Source: Planctomycetota bacterium (GTDB lineage: Bacteria; Planctomycetota; Planctomycetia; Gemmatales; Gemmataceae). Taken from it: DNA of 54,113 bases. The stretch spans positions 1 through 54,113 of the forward strand of contig JAJXWW010000151.1 in assembly GCA_021781415.1 (NCBI GenBank), in the 5' to 3' direction. Shown here one piece after another: positions 18,407-25,555 of the stretch (position 1 is its first letter; every line of letters starts with the position of its first letter). A model generated the notes under the pieces. That model searched no databases, was not told the origin of the DNA, and worked only from the letters and a program-made list of their open reading frames with translations. A program made the translations under genes and the position numbers.

Positions 18407-19366
18407 ATGAGAGGGCGAAAGTGGACGGTCCGGGGGATGACCGGCACGCTTGTGCTGCTCTGGGCCACGGGGGGAGCGGGAGCGCAAACGACCGACTTGT
18501 CGAGCAGCAAACCGGCGGCCTCCGTGAACGGTGAAGTCATCACCATGGGGCAACTCGAAGCCGCGCTCAAGCAAGCGGGGCCGATGCCCGTGGCCATGCC
18601 GGAATCGGAGCGCAAACAGCAGCAGCAAATCGTCTTGGATGCGCTCATCGATACGGCTTTGATGCGTCAATTCCTGAAGACGAACGCTCCGGCCATTGAT
18701 GCCAAGGAACTCGAACTGCGCATGCGCGACTTGGCCGAAGGACTCGACAAGAATCAGAAGAAGTCGTTGGCCGATTTTTGTCGCGAACTGAATCAGACGC
18801 CTCAACAGTTGCGAGACAATATCGCCGCTCAGATGCAGTGGCATTTCTATGCCAACGCGCGCGTCACCGACAAACAGGTTCAGCAATACTACCTGGATAA
18901 CAAAGATATGTTCGATAAAATCCAGGTGCGGGCGGCCGAGATCATGTTCCACGTCTCCACGCAAGCCGGCCAACCGGCTCGTGCCGAGGCCAGGGAGAAA
19001 CTCGCCAAGCTCCGCGAAAAGCTCGTCAAGAACGAACTGGATTTCGCACAGGCGGCCAAGCAGTATTCCCAAGGGCTGACGAAGGATCAGGGCGGCGATC
19101 TCGATTGGTTCCCGCATGTGAAAGGCGTTTTGCCGGAGCCTCTGCTTCAAGTCGCTTTCTCGCTCCAGCCGGGGCAGATCAGCGATGTGGTGGAGACGGA
19201 ATTGGGGCTTCACCTACTGAAAATCATCGAGCGAAAACCGGGCGAACCGTCCGACTTCAATCAACTCCGAGGGATCGTTCGACAAATGTGCATCGAAGAG
19301 ATGCAGCAAGTAACCCTGCACGGATTGAAGCAATCCGCCAAGATCGAAGTGTATCTGCCGCGCTAA
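18407..19366 (+). CDS. Parvulin-type peptidyl-prolyl isomerase (PpiC/SurA-like), exported
   Basis: A 319-residue folding factor expected in the periplasm. The N-terminus is a signal peptide (GMTGTLVLLWATGGAGAQ, cleavage near residue 26). A SurA-like helical chaperone region follows, beginning ASVNGEVITMGQLEAAL and running to about residue 165. The parvulin domain lies at about residues 180-275, shown by RAAEIMFHVS, DFAQAAKQYSQG, GGDLDWFPHVKGVLPEPLLQVAF and LQPGQISDVVETELGLHLLKI. ATG 18407 is preceded by AGGAGG at 18396-18401. The gene is divergent from nuoH, with about 230 bases between them that hold only a TATAAG at 18346-18351 without a matching -35 box. Confidence 0.85.
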   Translation: MRGRKWTVRGMTGTLVLLWATGGAGAQTTDLSSSKPAASVNGEVITMGQLEAALKQAGPMPVAMPESERKQQQQIVLDALIDTALMRQFLKTNAPAIDAKELELRMRDLAEGLDKNQKKSLADFCRELNQTPQQLRDNIAAQMQWHFYANARVTDKQVQQYYLDNKDMFDKIQVRAAEIMFHVSTQAGQPARAEAREKLAKLREKLVKNELDFAQAAKQYSQGLTKDQGGDLDWFPHVKGVLPEPLLQVAFSLQPGQISDVVETELGLHLLKIIERKPGEPSDFNQLRGIVRQMCIEEMQQVTLHGLKQSAKIEVYLPR

Positions 19367-19395
19367 AGCGGTATCCCTGCACATCTTGGTGAGTC

Positions 19396-19441
19396 GCGAC
19401 GCGCGGCGGAGCGAGGGACAACTCGCTCCGATGCGCGTCGC
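19396..19441. repeat. Bipartite perfect hairpin
   Basis: Nine-base arms GCGACGCGC / GCGCGTCGC enclose eight-base arms GGAGCGAG / CTCGCTCC with symmetric 3-base bulges (GGC, GAT) and a 6-base loop (GGACAA). It lies between the isomerase gene and the following gene and has no T-run. It looks like a member of a dispersed palindromic repeat of the Gemmataceae type and could end or protect the isomerase transcript. Confidence 0.7.
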
Positions 19442-19478
19442 GGCCAACCGAGATCGTTCGAGTTCGGGGTGGCGTCGC

Positions 19479-20183
19479 ATGACGGAGACGGAATGGCTGG
19501 AGTGCATTTCTCCCGAGGAGATGCTGGTCTTCCTCGGCGAACGGGCCACTCCGCGAAAAAAGCGACTCTTTGCCTGCGCCTGCGTCCGCCGCGTTTGGCC
19601 ATTGTTGAACGACGATCGATTGCGCATGGCCGTCAAAGCCGTGGAACAATTCGCCGATGGCCGAGTCTCGCCCGAACTGCTTGCCAAAGCGCGACGCAAG
19701 GTAAGGTTATCGAAGGCATGCGTCCATGCGATCCAGGCTATTGAAGCACTTCTCCCGGAAGACGGGCCGATCCTCTCTCGACCGCGCGACATCCGCGAAC
19801 CCACGGACGTGATTAGCGCCACCCGTGCCATCCGGACCTCCGCGCGCACCCTCGAAGCCAGCGAGGAACACGATGCCCCCGCGCCGATGGAAACCATTCG
19901 CCCCTTGGCCGCGTTCGACGCCGTCGACTTGCTGCGCGAGATCTTCGGCAATCCGTTTCGCTCGGTGGTCATCGACCCAAGCTGGCTGGCGTGGAAGCAA
20001 TGCCTCATTCCACGCATGGCTCGGATCATCTATCACAAACGCTGTTTCCGCAATCTACCGATTCTCGCCGACGCCTTGGAGGAAGCTGGCTGCCACGATG
20101 AGGCGCTGTTGTCTCACTGTCGAAATCCCGTGGATCATGTTCGCGGTTGCTGGGTCGTCGATGCTCTCTTGGGACTCGGTTAG
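19479..20183 (+). CDS. Gemmataceae-type paralogous family protein, unknown function
   Basis: A 234-residue soluble protein. The N-terminus MTETEWLECISPEEMLVFL, then RKKRLFACACVRRVWPLL, and the C-terminal blocks LREIFGNPFRSVVIDPSWLAW, LADALEEAGCHDEALLSHCR and HVRGCWVVDALLG match a family that I recall as present in very many copies in Gemmata, Zavarzinella and relatives. No catalytic motif is evident, although the Cys-rich ACACVRR stretch and GCWVVD are characteristic. The middle (about residues 60-150) is the variable part. I use ATG 19479; the upstream frame runs through the hairpin and is not conserved-looking. Its presence is one of the better taxonomic pointers in the window. Confidence 0.8.
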   Translation: MTETEWLECISPEEMLVFLGERATPRKKRLFACACVRRVWPLLNDDRLRMAVKAVEQFADGRVSPELLAKARRKVRLSKACVHAIQAIEALLPEDGPILSRPRDIREPTDVISATRAIRTSARTLEASEEHDAPAPMETIRPLAAFDAVDLLREIFGNPFRSVVIDPSWLAWKQCLIPRMARIIYHKRCFRNLPILADALEEAGCHDEALLSHCRNPVDHVRGCWVVDALLGLG

Positions 20184-20208
20184 CTGTAGAGCGCTGCTCT
20201 CGGATTCT

Positions 20209-20238
20209 CCCCTCTCCCCTGAATACAGGGGAGAGGGG
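20209..20238. repeat. Palindromic repeat, copy 1 (CCCCTCTCCCC type)
   Basis: Perfect 13-base arms (CCCCTCTCCCCTG and its complement) around an AATA loop. It stands 26 bases after the stop of the lineage-specific gene, in the gap between two convergent genes. It is a likely transcript-end or dispersed palindromic element; three related structures occur elsewhere in the window. Confidence 0.85.
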
Positions 20239-20271
20239 GGCGTCACGCACGTCGTCGATGTGCCGATGGGA

Positions 20272-20316
20272 CCCTCTCCCCTGAATACAGGGGAGAGGGG
20301 AGTAGCACTGTACTGT
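20272..20316. repeat. Palindromic repeat, copy 2, with conserved flank
   Basis: Twelve-base arms (CCCTCTCCCCTG, 20272-20283; complement at 20288-20299) around the same AATA loop, 63 bases after copy 1. The flank at 20302-20316 (GTAGCACTGTACTGT) is found in reverse complement with one change at 42526-42540 next to another copy, so the repeat unit extends beyond the palindrome. Confidence 0.85.
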
Positions 20317-20374
20317 TAGCCGCGAGGCACGGCGGAGTGCGCTGTTGGACCGCATCGACCGGGGCTTCTTCGAC

Positions 20375-20947
20375 TCAACACTTCGCCCCGTTTGCCAAAC
20401 AGACCACGAACATCACAATGAAGGCCGCCAAGCCGAGAAGAACCACCACGCTGACGCCTACTCCGATCGTCGATAACGTGCCAAGGATGATGCGGCCTGC
20501 AAGGGTTCCCATCGAGTCGTTCGGATGACGTCGGAGAACGGCGACCGTGCTGAAGAGGACAAATACCATCAGTACGCTGGTTACGATGAGCAGGGGCCAG
20601 ATCTCTCCCCCTCTTAACGCGACGAAACTGCCGAATAGCGCATAGGCGATACCCAGACCTCCGCAGACGGAGAGCGTCACGGTCCATTTGCTCATCTCGT
20701 CTCGGTTGTCGCGGAAATCCACATCGTCGTTGCGGAAATCGGGGATGAGTGGCGAGGGAATCGACGGCGGAGGAGAGCTGGTCTCGCGCGCCGGAGGCAG
20801 TTCGGCCTGCACGGGGCTGGGTGTGTTTGTCCCTTGCGGATTGGGAATCTCGGCCCGGCATTGTGGACAAGTCAGTACCTCGGCCGTGCAGTCGGCAGGC
20901 AGCAGCAACAGCCGAGTGCAACTCGGACAAGAAATGCGCGTAGCCAT
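20375..20947 (-). CDS. Zinc-ribbon membrane protein, unknown function
   Basis: A 190-residue protein. It begins with a zinc-ribbon-like domain with CPSC near residue 7 and CPQC near residue 27 (MATRISCPSC, LTCPQCRAEIP), followed by a Pro/Ser-rich linker of about 45 residues. Three hydrophobic helices make up the second half (KWTVTLSVCGGLGIAYALFG, IWPLLIVTSVLMVFVLFSTV and IGVGVSVVVLLGLAAFIVMF). This layout of ribbon, linker and membrane helices is widespread in planctomycetes and uncharacterised. ATG 20947 has GGGAGG upstream; longer frames lack support. It is divergent from the methyltransferase gene. Confidence 0.75.
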   Translation of the reverse strand: MATRISCPSCTRLLLLPADCTAEVLTCPQCRAEIPNPQGTNTPSPVQAELPPARETSSPPPSIPSPLIPDFRNDDVDFRDNRDEMSKWTVTLSVCGGLGIAYALFGSFVALRGGEIWPLLIVTSVLMVFVLFSTVAVLRRHPNDSMGTLAGRIILGTLSTIGVGVSVVVLLGLAAFIVMFVVCLANGAKC

Positions 20948-21075
20948 CGAACGTCCTCCCGCGCTTCCAAGAGTTGAAAAGCAACCTCGCCGACCGTGTG
21001 GAATAATCCTACCAAAAATATGCGTCCGGAGGCAGGATCGGAGAAAACCTCGCCGAGCGCGTTGGAGCAACCCCG

Positions 21076-21867
21076 ATGCAGAAACCGCCACTCGCCGATT
21101 GGCAACTCCCACCGGGTGTCAATCGCGGGCTTTGGGACTATCTACACGACCCGGCCATCGCGCGCGGCTACGATGCCTCCCTGGCCGATTCGCCTCTCTT
21201 TCATCTCGATAGAGATTTCGTTCATCGCTATTGTACGCAAAAGGGTAAGTTGCTCGATCTCGGCTGCGGCACCGGACGCTTACTCGTGGACATGGCGCGA
21301 GACGGTTGGTGGTCGCTCGGTGTCGATCTCTCGGCGGAGATGCTGGGAGTGGCCGCCGAGAAGGCCCGATCCGAGAACCTCTCCGTGCATCTGGCGCAGG
21401 CGAATATCGCCGAGTTGGGATGTCTGAGCGACGAGGTATTCGACGCCTGCGCTTGTCTGTTTAGCACGTTGGGCATGGTGTTGGGCGCGGCGAATCGTCG
21501 CCGCGTTGTGGAGCATGTCTATCGCGTTCTGAGGCCCGGCGGTCGTTTCGTCCTGCACGTCCACAATCGCTGGTTCAACGTCTGGAACGGTCCCGGTCGA
21601 GCTTGGCTATGGCGGGACACGCTGCGCGCTTGGTTTGGAGCCGAGAGCGGCGATCGTATCATGCCCGTCCATCAAGGCATCGCTGGGTTGACGCTGCACC
21701 TGTTTGGCCGCCGCGAAGCGATTCGGCTATTGACGGAGACCGGCTTTCGATTGCTCGAAGTAAGGCCCATCAGCACCCGTCCCGATGGTCGCGTGACGGC
21801 TCCCGCCTGGTTCGGTTGTCTCCGCGCCTACGGCTATCTCTTGGCAGCTGAGAAGCCGTCCGAATAA
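21076..21867 (+). CDS. Class I SAM-dependent methyltransferase
   Basis: A 263-residue methyltransferase. The SAM-binding motif I is LLDLGCGTGRLLVDMA (about residues 59-74), followed by the acidic end of strand 2 in LGVDLSAEML, and by motif IV-like FDACACLFSTLGMVLG and the post-motif HVYRVLRPGGRFVLHVHN. The C-terminal part (HQGIAGLTLHLFGRREAIRLL, GFRLLEVRPIST) is typical of small-molecule methyltransferases of the UbiE/Methyltransf_11/25 type. The substrate is unknown. The start is ATG 21076. It is convergent with rplU and shares a hairpin with it at the 3' side. Confidence 0.85.
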   Translation: MQKPPLADWQLPPGVNRGLWDYLHDPAIARGYDASLADSPLFHLDRDFVHRYCTQKGKLLDLGCGTGRLLVDMARDGWWSLGVDLSAEMLGVAAEKARSENLSVHLAQANIAELGCLSDEVFDACACLFSTLGMVLGAANRRRVVEHVYRVLRPGGRFVLHVHNRWFNVWNGPGRAWLWRDTLRAWFGAESGDRIMPVHQGIAGLTLHLFGRREAIRLLTETGFRLLEVRPISTRPDGRVTAPAWFGCLRAYGYLLAAEKPSE

Positions 21868-21882
21868 GGAATACAACTCCGC

Positions 21883-21912
21883 CTCCCCTCTCCCAGAACG
21901 AGAGAGGGGGAG
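21883..21912. terminator. Degenerate palindrome between methyltransferase gene and rplU
   Basis: CTCCCCTCTC (21883-21892) can pair with GAGAGGGGGAG (21902-21912) with one bulge. It resembles the CCCCTCTCCCC repeat family seen near 20.2 kb and 42.5 kb. Its place between two convergent genes fits a bidirectional transcript end. Confidence 0.45.
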
Positions 21913-21970
21913 AATGCGACGGTGGGCAACGACTCTCGCCGCTACCTTCCACGAGGACTGCGACGTATTG

Positions 21971-22357
21971 CTACGCGGGAGGCGTGGTAGCGGGTGTCTC
22001 GGTCGGCGGAACGGGAGCGGGCGGTGGTGCGATGGGCGGTTCTTGACCGGGAAGCAGAATGTGTCGAATGCGCACATTGGTGTAGGGTTGACGATGGCCG
22101 CGCAGACGGCGCGAGTTCTTGCGCCGGCGGAAGTGCTGGATGTAGAGTTTCGTGGACGGATGCTCGACGACTTCGCCGAGGATGCGCATGCCTTCGACGA
22201 GCGGTTGGCCGATGCGGGTGTCGGTACCGTCCGCGAACAACAGCACGCGGCCGAACTCGACCCGAGCGCCGGAGTCGCCTCCACGATAGTCTACCTTGAC
22301 CACATCGCCTTCGCTCACGCGATATTGGCGCGAGCCATCTTCAAACACTGCATACAT
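21971..22357 (-). CDS. rplU: Large ribosomal subunit protein bL21
   Basis: A 128-residue ribosomal protein. The start MYAVFEDGSRQYRVSEGDVV and the later EHPSTKLYIQHFRRRKNSRRLRGHR, RQPYTNVRI are characteristic of bL21, which binds 23S rRNA in the large subunit. The first ~103 residues match the usual length; the last ~25 form a Pro/Ala/Thr-rich tail (PIAPPPAPVPPTETPA) not needed for the fold. I chose ATG 22357; upstream in-frame starts have no homology. rpmA (bL27), its usual neighbour, is absent: the next gene downstream is the convergent methyltransferase. Confidence 0.93.
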   Translation of the reverse strand: MYAVFEDGSRQYRVSEGDVVKVDYRGGDSGARVEFGRVLLFADGTDTRIGQPLVEGMRILGEVVEHPSTKLYIQHFRRRKNSRRLRGHRQPYTNVRIRHILLPGQEPPIAPPPAPVPPTETPATTPPA

Positions 22358-22684
22358 GGTACTTCGTTCCTCGCCGCGCTCGCGCGGTTGCCAGAGAATA
22401 AAATGTATGATTAGGAATAGGGGCATCCGCTGGCCAGTGGCTCGGCATGAAGGCATCGATCGCCGGAGAGCGACGGCCGCCCGCTCGCTCGAAAAGCGCC
22501 AACGAATCGCGCGGCGCGGCGGTTGTATCCTATGGGCTTACCGTCCTCGCGGTTGTCGACGGTCGGTGCGGGGCGTTCGTCGAAAGTCGATTGCTATTCA
22601 GTTGACAGCTTGCGTTGCCCAAGTTACCGTAGGGACAATCGTTTCGGTCACGATTCTACAAATTCTCGGCGGGAGATACGATTC
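22358..22684. other. 327-base divergent intergenic region, rplU / pilM operon
   Basis: It holds the leader of rplU on one side and of the PilM operon on the other. The only promoter-like pair I see is listed separately. No hairpin typical of an L21 autoregulatory leader is clear by eye. Short frames here show no domain. Confidence 0.5.
22602..22630 (+). promoter_or_regulatory. Possible sigma-70 promoter of the PilM operon
   Basis: A consensus TTGACA at 22602-22607 is followed after 17 bases by TACCGT at 22625-22630, a weak -10 match. It lies 55 bases before ATG 22685, a plausible leader length. Confidence 0.4.
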
Positions 22685-25465
22685 ATGCCAGCTCAGCCAA
22701 TCGGCGTGTGGGGCATCGACCTCGGCCAATGCGGTCTGAAAGCGATTCGCCTTCAAGAAATCGACGGACAAATCGTCGCCACCGCCTTCGATTATGTGGA
22801 ACATCCCAAGATTCTCAGCCAGCCGGACGCCGACCCCGATCAGCTGACGCGCGAGGCGTTGGAGAAGTTTCTCTCGCGCAATAATCTGCGCGGCGACATC
22901 GTGTCCATCAGTGTTCCGGGTCAGAGCGGCTTAGCGCGCTTCGTGAAACTGCCGCCCGTCGAAGAAAAGAAGATCGCCGACATCGTCCGCTTCGAGGCGA
23001 AACAGCAGATTCCCTTCAACCTCGACGAGGTGGTGTGGGACTATCAGAAGATCGGCTCCGGCATCGTCACCGATGGCTTTGCCATGGAGACGGAAATCGG
23101 CCTGTTCGCCATGAAGCGCGACATGGTGGGACGCTATTTGCAGCACTTCAAAGACGTTGGCGTCGATATCCATCTGGTCCAAATGGCTCCGTTGGCTCTT
23201 TGCAATTACGTCGCGTTCGATCTGTTGAGCAAGGACGCGACGGGCGGCGAAGAAGGCGGCGAGAAGAAATGCGTCGTCGCCTTGGACATCGGAGCCGACA
23301 GCAGCAACCTGGTCATCACCGACGGCGAACGCATCATTTGGCAGCGCCCCATTCCGCTGGGTGGGAACCACTTTACTCGCGCCCTGACCAAAGACCTGAA
23401 GCTCACCTTCGCCAAGGCCGAACACGTCAAGCGCAACGCCACCAAATCGCCGGACCTCAAGAAGATACTGGCGTCCATCAAGCCGGTTCTCAACGATTTC
23501 GTCGGCGAAGTGCAGCGCTCGCTCGGCTATTTCACCAACACGCACCGCGACGCTCAGATCGAATACATGATCGGGCTGGGCAATGCCTTCCGGCTGCCCG
23601 GTTTGCAGAAGTTCCTCGGTGAAAAACTCCAGCTGGACGTGCGCAAGCTCGGCAAGATGGAACGCATCGCCGGCGATCAAGTCGTGGCCCAGCAGGCGTA
23701 CTCCGAAAATGTTCTGACCTTCGCCGTCGCCTACGGATTGGCGCTTCAGGGGTTGAAACGAGCGCGATTGGTGACGAATCTGCTCCCCAACGAAATCCGC
23801 GTCGAGCGCCTGGTCAAAGCCAAGAAGCCGTTCGCCATCGCCGCCGCCGCTTCGCTGTTGTTGGGCGTCGGTGGCTTGGCCCTGAGCTATGCTCTGGAAT
23901 ACCGAACCTACGGCGACAGCCGCGTTGTCGAGGCCGGCAAGAAAAGTGAGGAAGTTACCAAGCGAGCGGCGACCGCTCGAACACAATTCGAAGACGCCAA
24001 GAAAAAAGCTCAGGTCGAAGAGGAGGCGGTTCGCACCATCGTCGCCGGTCAGTTTGAACGCGACAATTGGCCAGCGCTGTTCAAGTTCATCAATGCGGCG
24101 ATTCCCCAGCCGGACGGCAAAAAACGCACCTATCCCATACCGGCCGACGATGGAACCGTCGCCGAGACCATCGAGATCGACAACATTCCCGCAGCGGCGC
24201 AAAAGCTCTATGGCCCGGCGGGACAAGCGGCCTGGGAGGCGTACCGCAAGCAGCGTCTTGCCGGAGGAGATAAATCCGGTGGAACCAACGAACCCATGCC
24301 GGGCATCGAGAATCTGATTCAGTTTAACATCGAATCGGTGCGATCCATCTACTGCTCGAATCTAAGCTCCTTCTGGGACCAGGTGAAAAATAGCCCGAAG
24401 CTCAAGACCGACCGCGATAGCTTGGTGCGCCCCAAGGAGCAGTTCTCCAAGAATCCCGATGGGTCGGGCTGGGTTGTCGAGATTCACGGCTGGACCTACC
24501 ATCAGCGTAAAGAGTCGTTCGTTGAAGACACGCTTTTGGAGAACCTCGCTCGCCTGGGTATCCGCAACAAGAAACCGGACGGCACAGCCGGCGCTCCCCC
24601 CGGCGGTCCCAGCACTCCCATCGCTCCGCCGCGTGGACCGGGGCAACCCGCGGCCAACGCGGAAGGCGAACCGAAAGAGAGAGCCGAAGACCTCGATCCC
24701 GTCATCAATCGGATCAGCCACGTGGTCTTGCTGAAATACAAAGAGTCTCCCGCCAACGGTTTGTTCGAGATTCTGACTCCCGATACGCACGCCGATGTCC
24801 GCTCGTGGGCGCTGACGCGCGCTGTCGCAACTTCGGACAAAACTACCGGTGGTCCTCCGGGCGGCGCGATGATGGGTGGCGGTCCAGGCGGCGTGGCCGG
24901 CGGACCCGGCGGCCCAGGTGGTCCGGGCGGCGGCGCGGGGGGTATGACCATGCCGCCGGGAGCAGGCATTTCCGGCGGACAATCTGGACCTGGAGGCCAA
25001 AGTGGTAGCGAAAAAGAAACGGCGGGGACACGCGACCCCAGTGGATGGCAGCCGCTGGGCGAAGAAGGCGGGACCAAGGTTGGAGGAGGCGGTATGCCTG
25101 GCCTCGGTGGAATACGCGATCCGCGCGGTGGGATGCCCAAAGACATGATGAGACCGGGCGGCCCAGGAATGCCGAAACCTCCCAACACGGTTGGACCAGG
25201 GATGCCGGGAGGCCTACCTGGTACTACTCCCACACCGCCGAAGTCCGAAGGGACGGAAGGCGATAAAGGCCCCAAGCGAACCGAGTTTGTCATTCTCTTT
25301 ATCTGGAAGGAGCCGACCGACTCCGACAATCTGCGCGGATTAGCGCCGCGCGGAGGCGACGCTGGTGGTCCAGCCTCCGCCAACCCCAGTGGTGCAAACT
25401 CCGCTCCACCCAAGCGATCTCGCCGACCGCGTGGTGGCAGCCGAGGACGTTCCAAGGGCGGATGA
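22685..25465 (+). CDS. pilM: PilM-like actin-fold protein fused to a PilN-like segment
   Basis: A 926-residue protein. Residues about 6-355 are a PilM (type IV pilus assembly, FtsA/actin-like) domain: GVWGIDLGQCGLKAIRLQ (phosphate 1), VSISVPGQSGLARFVKLPP, EAKQQIPFNLDEVVWDYQ, VALDIGADSSNLVITDG (phosphate 2) and YMIGLGNAFRLPGLQKFL. Directly after comes NLLPNEIR at residue 365, the typical PilN start, a membrane helix at about 384-405 and a Lys/Glu/Ala-rich coiled coil to about 455, which is PilN's layout. Normally PilM is cytoplasmic and binds a separate PilN N-terminus, so here both seem joined. The rest alternates globular parts with Pro/Gly/Met-rich linkers (about 620-660, 760-900). ATG 22685 starts the PilM homology directly. 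It is the first gene of a three-gene operon. Confidence 0.85.
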   Translation: MPAQPIGVWGIDLGQCGLKAIRLQEIDGQIVATAFDYVEHPKILSQPDADPDQLTREALEKFLSRNNLRGDIVSISVPGQSGLARFVKLPPVEEKKIADIVRFEAKQQIPFNLDEVVWDYQKIGSGIVTDGFAMETEIGLFAMKRDMVGRYLQHFKDVGVDIHLVQMAPLALCNYVAFDLLSKDATGGEEGGEKKCVVALDIGADSSNLVITDGERIIWQRPIPLGGNHFTRALTKDLKLTFAKAEHVKRNATKSPDLKKILASIKPVLNDFVGEVQRSLGYFTNTHRDAQIEYMIGLGNAFRLPGLQKFLGEKLQLDVRKLGKMERIAGDQVVAQQAYSENVLTFAVAYGLALQGLKRARLVTNLLPNEIRVERLVKAKKPFAIAAAASLLLGVGGLALSYALEYRTYGDSRVVEAGKKSEEVTKRAATARTQFEDAKKKAQVEEEAVRTIVAGQFERDNWPALFKFINAAIPQPDGKKRTYPIPADDGTVAETIEIDNIPAAAQKLYGPAGQAAWEAYRKQRLAGGDKSGGTNEPMPGIENLIQFNIESVRSIYCSNLSSFWDQVKNSPKLKTDRDSLVRPKEQFSKNPDGSGWVVEIHGWTYHQRKESFVEDTLLENLARLGIRNKKPDGTAGAPPGGPSTPIAPPRGPGQPAANAEGEPKERAEDLDPVINRISHVVLLKYKESPANGLFEILTPDTHADVRSWALTRAVATSDKTTGGPPGGAMMGGGPGGVAGGPGGPGGPGGGAGGMTMPPGAGISGGQSGPGGQSGSEKETAGTRDPSGWQPLGEEGGTKVGGGGMPGLGGIRDPRGGMPKDMMRPGGPGMPKPPNTVGPGMPGGLPGTTPTPPKSEGTEGDKGPKRTEFVILFIWKEPTDSDNLRGLAPRGGDAGGPASANPSGANSAPPKRSRRPRGGSRGRSKGG

Positions 25466-25555
25466 TCGCGTATCGCTTGAGTCGGTCTCGCCGATCCGGC
25501 TCACCAAAACAATCGGCCAGCTCGACCTACGAGAGAGAGATTAAGGGGACCGAAC

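Noticed and set aside
18179..19213. Extension of the nuoH frame to 19213
   Set aside because: This part overlaps the isomerase gene, shows no NuoH homology, and a good ribosome site supports GTG 18178.
22931..24226. 431-codon minus-strand open frame opposite pilM
   Set aside because: It is antisense to a well-supported gene and has no recognisable motif.
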